64,000 bases of DNA. It comes from Saccharothrix australiensis. Its GTDB lineage: Bacteria > Actinomycetota > Actinomycetes > Mycobacteriales > Pseudonocardiaceae. Shown here piece by piece: positions 19,099 to 28,197 of this stretch (position 1 is the first letter of the stretch; every line of letters starts with the position of its first letter). The stretch lies in assembly GCF_003634935.1 (NCBI RefSeq), contig NZ_RBXO01000001.1, positions 2,753,501 to 2,817,500 of the forward strand. The letters run 5' to 3'. A program made the translations under genes and the position numbers. Under the pieces are notes generated by a model that saw only the letters and a program-made list of their open reading frames with translations, ran no database searches and was not told where the DNA came from.

Positions 19099-20160
19099 TC
19101 AGCCCTGGCCGGCCCGGCCCACGATGGTGCCCGCGCGGTCGATCACGATCACGTCGACGGTGACCGGCGCGCCCTTCAGCACGCCGTCCGCGGTGGCCTT
19201 GGCCCGCTCCGCCACCAGGTCGCCCAGCGGCACGCCCGCCGCCTGGCACACCTGGAGCGCACCGAGGGCGGTGTTGGCGTCGCGGACGGCCTCGGCGAGC
19301 GCGGGGTCCCCCACCAGCGACGCCAGGAAGTCGAGGTTGACCTGCGAGCGGCCCGAGTGCAGGTCGAGGTGCCCGTCGGCGAGCTTGGACAGCTTGCCGA
19401 CACCGCCCGCGACGGTCAGCCGGTCCACCGGGTGCCGCTTGAGGTACTTCAGCACCGCGCCCGCGAAGTCGCCCATGTCCAGCAGCGCGCTCTCCGGCAG
19501 CCCGTGCACGGTCGCGGCGACCCTCTCCGACGTGCTGCCGGTGCACCCGGCGACGTGCCGGAGCCCCTCGGCGCGGGCCACGTCGATGCCGCGCCGGATG
19601 CTGTCGATCCACGCCGAGCACGAGTACGGCACCACCACGCCCGTGGTGCCGAGGATGGACAGCCCGCCGAGGATGCCCAGGCGCGGGTTCCACGTCTTGC
19701 GCGCCAGCTCCTCGCCGTGCTCGACGGACACCTCGACGACGACGTCGCCGGTGCCGCCGTGCGCGCGGGCGACGCGCTCGACGTGCTCGCGCATCATCCG
19801 CCGGGGCACCGGGTTGATCGCGGGTTCGCCGACGGCCAGCGGCAGCCCCGGTTTGGTGACCGTGCCGACGCCGCGGCCCGCGCGGAACACCACGCCCGTG
19901 CCCGGCTCGCCGTGGCGGACCGTGACCTGGACCAGCGCGCCGTGCGTCACGTCCGGGTCGTCGCCGGCGTCCTTCACGACCGCCGCGTACGCGTGGTCGT
20001 CGGTCAGCTCCTCGCGGGCGAGGGCGAACTCCGGGGTCCGGCCCTTGGGGAGCAGGATGCCGACCGGGTCCGGGAACTCGCCGGTGAGCAGCGCGGTGTA
20101 CGCCGCGGTGGTCGCGGCGGTGGCGCAAGCGCCGGTCGTCCACCCGTAACGCAGGTTCAC
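19099..20160 (-). CDS. cbiD: Cobalt-precorrin-5B C1-methyltransferase (CbiD)
   Basis: A 353-residue CbiD: NLRYGWTTGACATAATTAAY at the N-terminus, LPKGRTPEFALA, GTTGVVVPYSCSAW and a C-terminal NTALGALQVCQAAG segment. It carries out the C1 methylation and C5-fragment removal step. GTG at 20160 gives the typical family start; a TTG at 20175 in frame would add five residues without support. Its start is only 20 bp from the divergent cobK start, so each promoter must overlap the other gene. CbiD is best known from the anaerobic route, but occurs with CobG in actinomycetes. Confidence 0.94.
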   Translation of the reverse strand: MNLRYGWTTGACATAATTAAYTALLTGEFPDPVGILLPKGRTPEFALAREELTDDHAYAAVVKDAGDDPDVTHGALVQVTVRHGEPGTGVVFRAGRGVGTVTKPGLPLAVGEPAINPVPRRMMREHVERVARAHGGTGDVVVEVSVEHGEELARKTWNPRLGILGGLSILGTTGVVVPYSCSAWIDSIRRGIDVARAEGLRHVAGCTGSTSERVAATVHGLPESALLDMGDFAGAVLKYLKRHPVDRLTVAGGVGKLSKLADGHLDLHSGRSQVNLDFLASLVGDPALAEAVRDANTALGALQVCQAAGVPLGDLVAERAKATADGVLKGAPVTVDVIVIDRAGTIVGRAGQG

Positions 20161-20180
20161 GACGTCAGGATGCAACAGCG

Positions 20181-20915
20181 GTGAGAACGGTGTTGGTGCT
20201 GGGTGGCACGGGCGAGGCGCGGGAACTCGCCGCGCGGGTGCCCGCCGGTCCGCGCGTGGTGTCGTCCCTGGCCGGGCGCGTCGCGTCGCCCAGGCTGCCG
20301 GCGGGCGAGGTGCGCGTCGGCGGGTTCGGCGGGGTGCCCGGCCTGGTGGCCTACCTGCGGGCGGAACGGGTCGACGCCGTGGTGGACGCGACGCACCCGT
20401 TCGCCGACCGCATCACGGCCAACGCGCTCGCGGCGACCGCCGAAGTGGGCGTGCCGTTCCTGGTGCTGCGCCGCCCCGGCTGGGCGGAGGGCGAGGGCGA
20501 CCGCTGGACGTGGGTCGACTCGGTGGCCGAGGCGGCGGCGGTGGTCGGCGCGCGGCGCGCGTTCGTCACCACGGGGCGGCAGGCGCTCGGCGCGTTCGCG
20601 TGCGGCGTGGCGCGGGTGGTGGACCCGCCCGAGGAGCCGACCGCGCTGGACGTCGTCCTCGACCGCGGCCCGTACACCGTGGCGGGCGAGGTGGGGCTGA
20701 TGCGCCGGCACGGCGTGGAGGTGCTGGTCACCAAGGACAGCGGTGGGGCGATGACCGCCGCGAAACTCGTCGCCGCCCGACGCCTCGGCCTGCCGGTGGT
20801 GGTCGTGCGCCGGCCGCCCGCGCCGGACGCGCCGACCGTGCCGACGGTCGACGAGGCGCTGGCCTGGCTCGCGGCGGTCGGCGGGTGGGACGCCGGCCCC
20901 GCTCACGGCGGGTAG
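20181..20915 (+). CDS. cobK: Precorrin-6A reductase
   Basis: A 244-residue CobK/CbiJ reductase: VLVLGGTGEARELAARV start, VDATHPFADRITANALAA, FVTTGRQALGAFA and the late VLVTKDSGGAMTAAKLVAARRL segment. It reduces the corrin ring of precorrin-6A with NADPH. GTG start at 20181. The stretch CAGGAT at 20166-20171 resembles a -10 box nine bases upstream and suggests a very short or absent leader. It converges on cobIJ. Confidence 0.94.
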   Translation: MRTVLVLGGTGEARELAARVPAGPRVVSSLAGRVASPRLPAGEVRVGGFGGVPGLVAYLRAERVDAVVDATHPFADRITANALAATAEVGVPFLVLRRPGWAEGEGDRWTWVDSVAEAAAVVGARRAFVTTGRQALGAFACGVARVVDPPEEPTALDVVLDRGPYTVAGEVGLMRRHGVEVLVTKDSGGAMTAAKLVAARRLGLPVVVVRRPPAPDAPTVPTVDEALAWLAAVGGWDAGPAHGG

Positions 20916-20966
20916 CGGGGTGCCGGGCCGCGGCGTGCCGGCGGACGGCCCACGCCGGCGCCGGAC

Positions 20967-20996
20967 GGGGTGCCTGCCCCGCGTGACCGGCACCCC
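20967..20996. terminator. Hairpin between convergent cobK and cobIJ
   Basis: GGGGTGCC at 20967-20974 pairs with GGCACCCC at 20989-20996 around a 14-nt loop. It lies in the 89-bp gap between the convergent stops. Confidence 0.6.
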
Positions 20997-21004
20997 GGAC
21001 CGGC

Positions 21005-22603
21005 TCACCCCGGGTAGCGGCGAGGGGTGAACACCGTTCCCCGGTCCGTGCGCCGGGTCTGCGAGGACCCGACCAGGAGCAGGCACCGCATGTCCACGGC
21101 GGCCGGGTCGAGGTCGGCCAGCCGCACCACCCGGACGGTCTCCTCCGGCCCGCCGACGTCCCGCCCGATCACCACGGGCGTGTCGGGTGACCGGTGGCGC
21201 AGCAGCAGGTCGCGGGCCGCCTCCACCTGCCAGGTGCGGCTGCGCGACGCCGGGTTGTAGATCGCGAGCACCAGGTCGGCCCCGGCGGCGGCCTCCAACC
21301 GGCCGGCGATGACGTCCCACGGCTTGAGCCGGTCCGACAGCGACACCACGCAGTAGTCGTGGCCCAGCGGCGCGCCGACCCGGCTGGCGACGGCGTGCGC
21401 GGCGGTCAGGCCGGGCAGCACCCGCACCGGGACGTCGGCGAACTGCTCCTCGGCGGCGACCTCCAGCACGGCGCTGGCCATCGCGAACACGCCGGGGTCG
21501 CCGGACGACACGACCGCGACCCGCCTGCCGCGCCGGGCCAGGTCCAGCGCGAACGCGGCCCGCTCGGACTCGACCTTGTTGTCCGAGGCGTGCCTGCGCT
21601 GCCGGGGGCCGGTCGTGACGCGGTCCAGGTAGGTGACGTACCCGACGAGGTCGTCGGCGGCGGCCAGCGCGTCACGCGCCTCGGGGGTGAGCCACTCGGG
21701 ACCGGCCGGGCCCAGGCCGACGACGACCACCTCGCCGGCACCCGCCCGCGCGCCTTCCGCGTCCGCCCGCGAGTTCCCCGCACCGGCCCGTGCGGCGTGC
21801 GCGTCAGCCCGTGCGGCGTGCGCGTCGATCCGTGCGGCGTGCGCATCGGCTTGTGCGGCGTCGCCGTCGGCCCGCACGCCGTTCCCCGCCACCGGGCCGG
21901 CCTTGCTGGGCAGCAGGGCGAGCGAGAAGTACGGCACGCCGTCGGCGTCCACTTCGGACAGCGGCGCGGTGCGCTGCTTGCCCGTCGTCGCCCGCTCCAC
22001 GTACCACGCCTCGGCCAGCCGCCCGGACCGCTCCAGCGCCGCCCGCACGGTCGGGAACGTGCGGCCCAGCTTCATCACCGCCACCGGGTCCCCGCCCGCC
22101 AGGTGCTCCGCCAGCACCTCCGCCGGCAGCGTGCCGGGCAGCACGGTCAGCACCTCGTCCCGCTCCACCAGCGGCCTGCCGAGCACGGCCGCGCCGGCGC
22201 TCACCGACGTCACACCGGGCACGACCTCCGCCGGGTAGCGGTCCGCCAGCCGCTTGTGCAGGTGCATGTACGAGCCGTAGAAGAACGGGTCGCCCGCGGC
22301 CAGCACCACCACCGTCCGGCCCGCGTCCAGGTGGGCGGCCAGGCGGGCGGCGCTCTCCGCGTAGAACGCGTCGATCTCGCCCTGGTAGTCGTCGGAGTCC
22401 TCGGTCGTCACCGGGTAGACGAGCTGCTCCTCGACCTGGTCGCCGCGCAGGTAGGGCTCGGCGATCCGGCGCGCCACGCTGCGGCCGTGCCGCGCGCTGT
22501 GGAACACGACGACGTCCGCCTCGCCGATCAGGCGCGCGGCCTTGACCGTCACCAGTTCGGGGTCGCCCGGACCCACTCCGACGCCGTACAGCCTGCCGGT
22601 CAT
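21005..22603 (-). CDS. cobIJ: Bifunctional precorrin-2 C20 / precorrin-3B C17 methyltransferase
   Basis: A 532-residue fusion. Residues 1-235 are CobI ([50 protein letters not shown]). Residues 291-532 are CobJ ([43 protein letters not shown], ending in VGSSQT..G..TPRRY). Between them, residues ~236-290 are an Ala/Arg/Asp/His-rich linker with repeated A(R/D)(A/I)(D/R)AHAAR units, much longer than a simple hinge. It makes the C20 and C17 methylations with ring contraction. ATG at 22603 overlaps the cobH stop. Confidence 0.94.
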   Translation of the reverse strand: MTGRLYGVGVGPGDPELVTVKAARLIGEADVVVFHSARHGRSVARRIAEPYLRGDQVEEQLVYPVTTEDSDDYQGEIDAFYAESAARLAAHLDAGRTVVVLAAGDPFFYGSYMHLHKRLADRYPAEVVPGVTSVSAGAAVLGRPLVERDEVLTVLPGTLPAEVLAEHLAGGDPVAVMKLGRTFPTVRAALERSGRLAEAWYVERATTGKQRTAPLSEVDADGVPYFSLALLPSKAGPVAGNGVRADGDAAQADAHAARIDAHAARADAHAARAGAGNSRADAEGARAGAGEVVVVGLGPAGPEWLTPEARDALAAADDLVGYVTYLDRVTTGPRQRRHASDNKVESERAAFALDLARRGRRVAVVSSGDPGVFAMASAVLEVAAEEQFADVPVRVLPGLTAAHAVASRVGAPLGHDYCVVSLSDRLKPWDVIAGRLEAAAGADLVLAIYNPASRSRTWQVEAARDLLLRHRSPDTPVVIGRDVGGPEETVRVVRLADLDPAAVDMRCLLLVGSSQTRRTDRGTVFTPRRYPG

Positions 22604-23220
22604 TCTTCCTCGCTCGCGATCGCGTTGACGGCCGCCGCGGTCATGGCGCTGCCGCCACGCCGCCCGTGCACGACCAGGTGCTCCAGGGCGCTCTCCGCCA
22701 GTGCCTGCTTGGACTCGGCCGCGCCGATGAAGCCGACCGGGATGCCCAGCACGGCCGCCGGCTTCGGCGCGCCCGCCGCGACGAGGTCGAGCAGGTGGAA
22801 CAGCGCGGTCGGCGCGTTGCCGATGGCGACCACCGCGCCGCCGAGCCGGTCGCCCCACAGCTCCAGCGCGGCGGCGCTGCGGGTGTTGCCCAGCTCGGCC
22901 GCCAGCGCGGGCACGCGCGGGTCGCCCAGCGCGCACAGCACCTCGTTGTCCGCGGGCAGCCTGCGCCGGGTGACGCCCGAGGCGACCATCTGCGCGTCGC
23001 ACAGGATCGGCGCGCCGGCCAGCAGCGCCTCCCGCGCGGCGGACACGACGCCGGGCGAGTACGCGAGGTCGCGGACCAGGTCGACCATGCCGCAGGCGTG
23101 GATCATCCGCACGGCGACCCGCGCGACGTCCGCCGGCAGCCCGGTCAGGTCCGCCTCGGCGCGGATGGTGGCGAACGAGCGGCGGTAGATCTCCGCGCCG
23201 TCCTTGATGTAGCTGGTCAC
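22600..23220 (-). CDS. cobH: Precorrin-8X methylmutase
   Basis: A 206-residue CobH/Cbi[21 protein letters not shown], then [21 protein letters not shown] with the catalytic His of the IHACG motif, [24 protein letters not shown] and [13 protein letters not shown]. It moves the C11 methyl group to C12, making hydrogenobyrinic acid. GTG start at 23220. It overlaps cobG upstream and cobIJ downstream by four bases each, so the three are coupled. Confidence 0.95.
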   Translation of the reverse strand: MTSYIKDGAEIYRRSFATIRAEADLTGLPADVARVAVRMIHACGMVDLVRDLAYSPGVVSAAREALLAGAPILCDAQMVASGVTRRRLPADNEVLCALGDPRVPALAAELGNTRSAAALELWGDRLGGAVVAIGNAPTALFHLLDLVAAGAPKPAAVLGIPVGFIGAAESKQALAESALEHLVVHGRRGGSAMTAAAVNAIASEEE

Positions 23221-24224
23221 CTGATCTCCTCGTACCCGTCGCCGGTCGCGACGAACTCCACCACGTCGCCCGCCGGGCGACCACACCGCCGCGCGCAGCC
23301 CGACCAGTGCACCGGGCCGGTGTGCGGCGTGCCGATCCACCTCGCCGCGTCCGCCCGGACGTCCGCGAGCGACTTCGCGCAGCCGGGCCGCCCGGTGCAC
23401 GCGCTGACCCCGTGCCACGGCGAGCCGGGGTCGGTGAACAGGCCGGACGTGTCCGCGCCCGCCGGCACCACCAGGCTCCGCCACGGCGTGAGCCGCACCG
23501 GCACGCCCGCGAGCAGCCGCGCGTCGAGCCTGCCCAGCGGCACGCCCGCCACCACCCGGTCGCCGACCGGGCCCGGTGCGACCGGGATCACAGCCGGGGC
23601 AACGGCATCCGGTCCTGGCACGCCCAGGGCGGCCGTGATCTTCCGCACACCGCCGTCCACTTCGGACAGCCGCCACGCGGTGCCGCGCGACCGCTGGAAC
23701 AGCCGCGCGGCCTCGACCACGGCGGCCACCGGGTCCGCCACGCGGAGCCCGCTGTCCCGGCCGGCCAGGAACAACGCGTCGCCGACGAGCCCGACGTCAC
23801 CGCCCAGGCCGCTCACCGCCGCACCCACCGTGACCAGGAAGCGGCCCGGCAGGTCGGCCAGTTCGGGAACCCGACACAGCGCCCGGTCGAGCGCGTCGAC
23901 CAGGTCCTGGTTGTCCTCCAGCGGCGCGGCGACGATGTTGCGCACCCGCTCGTGGGTCAGCGAGGGCAGCAGCCCGGCGTCGCGCAGTCGCGCGCCCAGC
24001 TCGTGCTCCGCGCCCGGTGCCAGGCCCCTGATCTGCACGTTCGCCCGCGAGGTCAGTTCGAGCCACCCGTCGCCGAGGTCCAGCGCGGCGCTGCGCAGCG
24101 CGTCGAACCGGTCCGCCGACAGGGTGCCGCCGGGCACCCGGACGCGGGCCAGCCCGCCGTCGGCGGCCCGGTGCACGTCGACCGCGCCGGGGCAGGCGTC
24201 GGGGCGTTCACGGTCCTGGGGCAT
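23217..24224 (-). CDS. cobG: Precorrin-3B synthase (CobG)
   Basis: A 335-residue member of the sulfite/nitrite-reductase-like ferredoxin-hemeprotein family. It has [15 protein letters not shown] (substrate/sirohaem side), [15 protein letters not shown], and the four-cysteine iron-sulfur pattern [16 protein letters not shown] and WSGCARRCG near the C-terminus. CobG uses oxygen to make precorrin-3B and marks the aerobic cobalamin route. First gene of cobG-cobH-cobIJ. A -10-like TAGCAT ends seven bases before the ATG on the minus strand, so the mRNA is probably leaderless. Confidence 0.93.
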   Translation of the reverse strand: MPQDRERPDACPGAVDVHRAADGGLARVRVPGGTLSADRFDALRSAALDLGDGWLELTSRANVQIRGLAPGAEHELGARLRDAGLLPSLTHERVRNIVAAPLEDNQDLVDALDRALCRVPELADLPGRFLVTVGAAVSGLGGDVGLVGDALFLAGRDSGLRVADPVAAVVEAARLFQRSRGTAWRLSEVDGGVRKITAALGVPGPDAVAPAVIPVAPGPVGDRVVAGVPLGRLDARLLAGVPVRLTPWRSLVVPAGADTSGLFTDPGSPWHGVSACTGRPGCAKSLADVRADAARWIGTPHTGPVHWSGCARRCGRPAGDVVEFVATGDGYEEIR

Positions 24225-24258
24225 GGGCTGGATGCTAACGGCCCGTTAGGGTGAGATC
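24225..24258. promoter_or_regulatory. Divergent cobG/cobN promoter with palindrome
   Basis: A perfect inverted repeat CTAACGG-C-CCGTTAG spans 24235-24249. Read to the left it contains TAGCAT (24232-24237 on the minus strand), a TANNNT -10 box seven bases from the cobG ATG. Read to the right it ends in TAGGGT (24247-24252), a -10 box whose start site would fall near 24259, just before the riboswitch. The palindrome thus links two back-to-back -10 elements. Confidence 0.6.
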
Positions 24259-24395
24259 CGAACGGCGAAGCAACAGGAGGAAGCCGGTGCGAATCCGGCG
24301 CGGTCCCGCCACTGTCACCGGGTGCGAGCCCGGAAGTCAGGAACTCCGCCCGCCGTCCCCTACGACCTGGGGCGAGGACCCCCGAGGGATGGAGC
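24259..24395 (+). ncRNA. Cobalamin riboswitch
   Basis: The conserved AdoCbl aptamer core is present: AAGCCGGTGCGAATCCGGCG at 24281-24300, then CGGTCCCGCCACTGTCACC at 24301-24319, CGGGTGCGAGCCCGG, and the B12-box-type AGTCAGGAACTCC at 24335-24347. It lies in the leader of cobN on the same strand. Downstream, GGGG-CGAGGA-CCCC (24369-24382) sits next to the GGAG ribosome-binding site (24391-24394) and may act as the switching hairpin. Bound cobalamin most likely reduces cobN translation. It does not cover cobG, which reads the other way. Confidence 0.93.
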
Positions 24396-24401
24396 CCGCA
24401 C

Positions 24402-27400
24402 GTGATCCTGCTGTTGTCGACCTCCGACACCGACCTGCTGTCCGCCCGTTCCAGCGGCGCCGACTTCCGGCTGGGCAACCCCGCCCGGCTCGCCGCGGAC
24501 GACCTGCCCGACCTGCTGGAGGGCGTCGACCTGGTGGTCGTGCGCATCCTGGGCGGGCGGCGGATGTGGGAGGAGGGGCTGGACCTGCTGCTGGCCGGTC
24601 CCCGTCCGGTGGTGGTGCTGGGCGGTGAGCAGAACCCCGACGCGCCGCTGATGGAGCTGTCGACGGTGCCGGGCGGCGTCTGCGCGGAGGCGCACGCCTA
24701 CCTGGCGCACGGCGGTCCGGCGAACCTCGCCGAGCTGCATAAGTTCCTGTCGGACACGGTCCTGCTGACCGGCTTCGGGTTCGCGCCCCCGCGGCCCGCG
24801 CCGACGTGGGGCGTCCTGGAACGCCCGGCGCGGGCCGACCGGTCCGACGCCACCCGCGCGGACGGCGGCCGTTCCGGCGACGACCGCACCACCGACAGCG
24901 ACACCACCGACAGCGACACCACCGGGAGCGCCACCACCGGCGGTCGCACCGCGGGCGGCTCCGACCGCGGTGAAGGCCCCGTGATCGCCGTCCTGTACTA
25001 CCGGGCGCACCACGTCGCCGGCAACACCGCGTTCGTGCACGCCCTGTGCGACGCGATCGAGGCCAAGGGCGGGCGTCCGCTGCCGGTGTACTGCGCGTCG
25101 CTGCGCACGGCGGAGCCGGAACTGCTCGCCGAGCTGGCCAAGGCCGACGCGCTGGTCGTGACCGTGCTGGCGGCGGGCGGCACGAACCCCGCCACCGCCT
25201 CGGCGGGCGGCGACGACGACGCGTGGGACGTGGGCGCGCTCGCCGCGCTCGACATCCCGATCCTGCAAGGGCTCTGCCTCACCAGCAGCCGCGCGGCGTG
25301 GGACGAGAACGACGACGGCCTCTCCCCGCTGGACACCGCGACGCAGGTCGCGATCCCCGAGTTCGACGGCCGCATCATCACGGTCCCGTTCTCCTTCAAG
25401 GAGATCGACGAGGACGGGCTCACGGTCTACGTGGCCGACCCGGAACGCGCGCTGCGCGTCGCCGGCATCGCCGTCCGGCACGGCAGGCTGCGGCACATCC
25501 CGCCCGCCGAGCGCCGGGTCGCGGTGATGCTCTCGGCGTACCCGACCAAGCACTCCCGCATCGGCAACGCGGTCGGCCTGGACACCCCCGCCAGCGTCGT
25601 GCGGCTGCTCAAGGCCCTGCGGGACAACGGTTACGACATCGGCGACGACCTGCCCGGCGTGGCGAACCTGGACGGTGACGCCCTGATCCACGCGCTGATC
25701 GCGGCGGGCGGCCAGGACGCCGACTGGCTGACCGAGGAGCAGCTCCAGGGCAACCCCGTCCGCCTGCCCGCCGCCCGGTACCGCGAGTGGTACCGGACGC
25801 TGCCCGAGGACGCCCGCGCCGACATGGAGCAGCACTGGGGCGAGGCTCCCGGCGAGCTGTTCGTGGACCGCTCGAAGGACCCCGACGGCGAGATCGTGCT
25901 GGCCGCGCTGCGGTCGGGCAACGTCGTCGTGATGGTCCAGCCGCCGCGCGGCTTCGGTGAGAACCCGATCGCGATCTACCACGACCCCGACCTGCCGCCG
26001 AGCCACCACTACCTGGCCGCGTACCGGTGGCTGGAGGCCGAGTTCGGCGCGGACGCCGTGGTGCACGTCGGCAAGCACGGCAACCTGGAGTGGCTGCCCG
26101 GCAAGACGGTCGGCATGTCGGCGGGCTGCGGCCCGGACGCGGCGCTGGGCGACCTGCCGCTGATCTACCCGTTCCTGGTCAACGATCCGGGCGAGGGCAC
26201 GCAGGCCAAGCGCCGCGCGCACGCCACCCTGGTCGACCACCTGGTGCCGCCGATGGCCCGCGCCGACAGCTACGGCGACATCGCGCGCCTGGAGCAGCTG
26301 CTGGACGAGCACGGCAACATCGCCGCGATGGACCCGGCCAAGCTGCCCGCCATCCGGGCGCAGATCTGGACGCTGATCCAGGCCGCGAAGCTCGACCACG
26401 ACCTGGGCATCTCCGACCGGCCGCACGACGCCGAGTTCGACGAGCTGATCCTGCACGTCGACGGCTGGCTGTGCGAGGTCAAGGACGTGCAGATCCGCGA
26501 CGGCCTGCACGTGCTCGGCGAGGCCCCGACCGGCGAGACGCGCGTCAACCTCGTCCTGTCGATCCTCCAGGCCAAGCAGGTCTGGGCGGGCCAGGTCGCC
26601 GCGCTGCCGGGGCTGCGGGAGGCGCTGGGCCTCGCCGACGACACCCGCGCGTCCACCGACGCCGTGGAGGCGCGGGCGCGGGCGCTGGTGCAGGCGATGG
26701 AGGAGGCCGACTGGGACCCGGCGGTCGCCCGGACGCTGACCGACTCCGAGGACGTGGCGCGCATCCTGGAGTTCGGCGCGCGCGAGGTCGTGCCGCGGCT
26801 GGCGCGCACCACCGACGAGATGACCAACGTGCTGCACGCGTTGAACGGCGGCTACGTGCCGGCGGGGCCGAGCGGTTCCCCGTTGCGCGGCTTGGTGAAC
26901 GTGCTGCCGACGGGCCGCAACTTCTACTCCGTCGACCCGAAGGCCGTGCCGTCGAAGCTGGCCTGGGAGACCGGCCAGGCGATGGCCGACTCGCTGCTGG
27001 AGCGCTACCGCGCCGACACCGGCGAGTGGCCCGCGTCGGTCGGCCTGTCGGTGTGGGGCACCAGCGCCATGCGGACCGCCGGCGACGACATCGCGGAAGT
27101 GCTGGCCCTGCTGGGCGTGCGACCGGTGTGGGACGACCAGTCGCGGCGGGTGACCGGCCTGGAGGTCGTGCCCCTGGCCGAGCTGGGCCGACCGCGCGTC
27201 GACGTCACGGTGCGCATCAGCGGCTTCTTCCGCGATGCCTTCCCGCACGTGGTGGCGCTGCTCGACGACGCCGTCCAGCTCGTCTCCGGTCTCGACGAGC
27301 CCGCCGAGGACAACTTCGTCCGGGCGCACGCGGAGGCCGCGCTGGCGGAGCACGGCGACCGGCGGCGCGCCACCATGCGCATCTTCGGCTCCAAGCCGGG

Positions 27401-28097
27401 CGCGTACGGCGCGGGCCTGCTGCCGCTGATCGACAGCCGGAACTGGCGCGACGACGCCGACCTCGCCGAGGTGTACGCGGTGTGGGGCGGCTACGCGTAC
27501 GGTCGCGAACTGGACGGCGTGGCGGCGCGGACGGACATGGAGAGCGCCTACAAGCGCATCGCCGTCGCGGCGAAGAACATCGACACGCGCGAGCACGACA
27601 TCGCCGACTCGGACGACTACTTCCAGTACCACGGCGGCATGGTGGCGACCGTCCGGGCGCTGACCGGCAAGGCGCCCGCCGCCTACGTCGGCGACAGCAC
27701 GCGGCCCGACGCGGTGCGCACCCGCACCCTGCACGAGGAGACCAACCGGATCTTCCGCGCACGGGTGGTGAACCCGCGCTGGCTGGCCGCGATGCGCAGG
27801 CACGGCTACAAGGGCGCGTTCGAACTCGCCGCGACCGTCGACTACCTGTTCGGCTACGACGCGACGACGGGCGTCGTCGCCGACTGGATGTACGAGCAGC
27901 TGACGGCCAGCTACGTGCTGGACCCGGAGAACCGGAAGTTCCTCTCCGAGTCGAACCCGTGGGCGCTGCACGGCATCGCGGAGCGCCTGCTGGAGGCGGC
28001 GGACCGGGGCCTGTGGGAGCACCCGGAGGCGCAGACGCTGGAGGCGCTGCGCGCGATCTACCTCGAAACCGAGGGCGACCTGGAGGACGGTCGCTGA
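24402..28097 (+). CDS. cobN: Cobaltochelatase subunit CobN
   Basis: A 1231-residue CobN, the large subunit of the ATP-dependent aerobic cobalt chelatase. It shows family blocks such as VIAVLYYRAHHVAGNTAF, LTSSRAAWDENDDGL, LLSAYPTKHSRIGNAVGLDTPAS-type nucleotide-proximal sequence, VHVGKHGNLEWLPGK (chelatase core) and ETNRIFRARVVNPRWL. Residues ~142-192 are a Thr/Asp/Gly-rich insert absent from the core fold. CobS and CobT are not in this window. GTG start at 24402 lies seven bases after GGAG, under riboswitch control. Confidence 0.95.
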   Translation: MILLLSTSDTDLLSARSSGADFRLGNPARLAADDLPDLLEGVDLVVVRILGGRRMWEEGLDLLLAGPRPVVVLGGEQNPDAPLMELSTVPGGVCAEAHAYLAHGGPANLAELHKFLSDTVLLTGFGFAPPRPAPTWGVLERPARADRSDATRADGGRSGDDRTTDSDTTDSDTTGSATTGGRTAGGSDRGEGPVIAVLYYRAHHVAGNTAFVHALCDAIEAKGGRPLPVYCASLRTAEPELLAELAKADALVVTVLAAGGTNPATASAGGDDDAWDVGALAALDIPILQGLCLTSSRAAWDENDDGLSPLDTATQVAIPEFDGRIITVPFSFKEIDEDGLTVYVADPERALRVAGIAVRHGRLRHIPPAERRVAVMLSAYPTKHSRIGNAVGLDTPASVVRLLKALRDNGYDIGDDLPGVANLDGDALIHALIAAGGQDADWLTEEQLQGNPVRLPAARYREWYRTLPEDARADMEQHWGEAPGELFVDRSKDPDGEIVLAALRSGNVVVMVQPPRGFGENPIAIYHDPDLPPSHHYLAAYRWLEAEFGADAVVHVGKHGNLEWLPGKTVGMSAGCGPDAALGDLPLIYPFLVNDPGEGTQAKRRAHATLVDHLVPPMARADSYGDIARLEQLLDEHGNIAAMDPAKLPAIRAQIWTLIQAAKLDHDLGISDRPHDAEFDELILHVDGWLCEVKDVQIRDGLHVLGEAPTGETRVNLVLSILQAKQVWAGQVAALPGLREALGLADDTRASTDAVEARARALVQAMEEADWDPAVARTLTDSEDVARILEFGAREVVPRLARTTDEMTNVLHALNGGYVPAGPSGSPLRGLVNVLPTGRNFYSVDPKAVPSKLAWETGQAMADSLLERYRADTGEWPASVGLSVWGTSAMRTAGDDIAEVLALLGVRPVWDDQSRRVTGLEVVPLAELGRPRVDVTVRISGFFRDAFPHVVALLDDAVQLVSGLDEPAEDNFVRAHAEAALAEHGDRRRATMRIFGSKPGAYGAGLLPLIDSRNWRDDADLAEVYAVWGGYAYGRELDGVAARTDMESAYKRIAVAAKNIDTREHDIADSDDYFQYHGGMVATVRALTGKAPAAYVGDSTRPDAVRTRTLHEETNRIFRARVVNPRWLAAMRRHGYKGAFELAATVDYLFGYDATTGVVADWMYEQLTASYVLDPENRKFLSESNPWALHGIAERLLEAADRGLWEHPEAQTLEALRAIYLETEGDLEDGR

Positions 28098-28197
28098 TCC
28101 GCCGCACCCCGAGTCGCAGCTGGAGGGCACCGAGGATGGAGCCGATGCGGTGCCGGCGGTTCGCCGTTGGCGACGCGGTCGCGGAGGGGGTCGCGCC

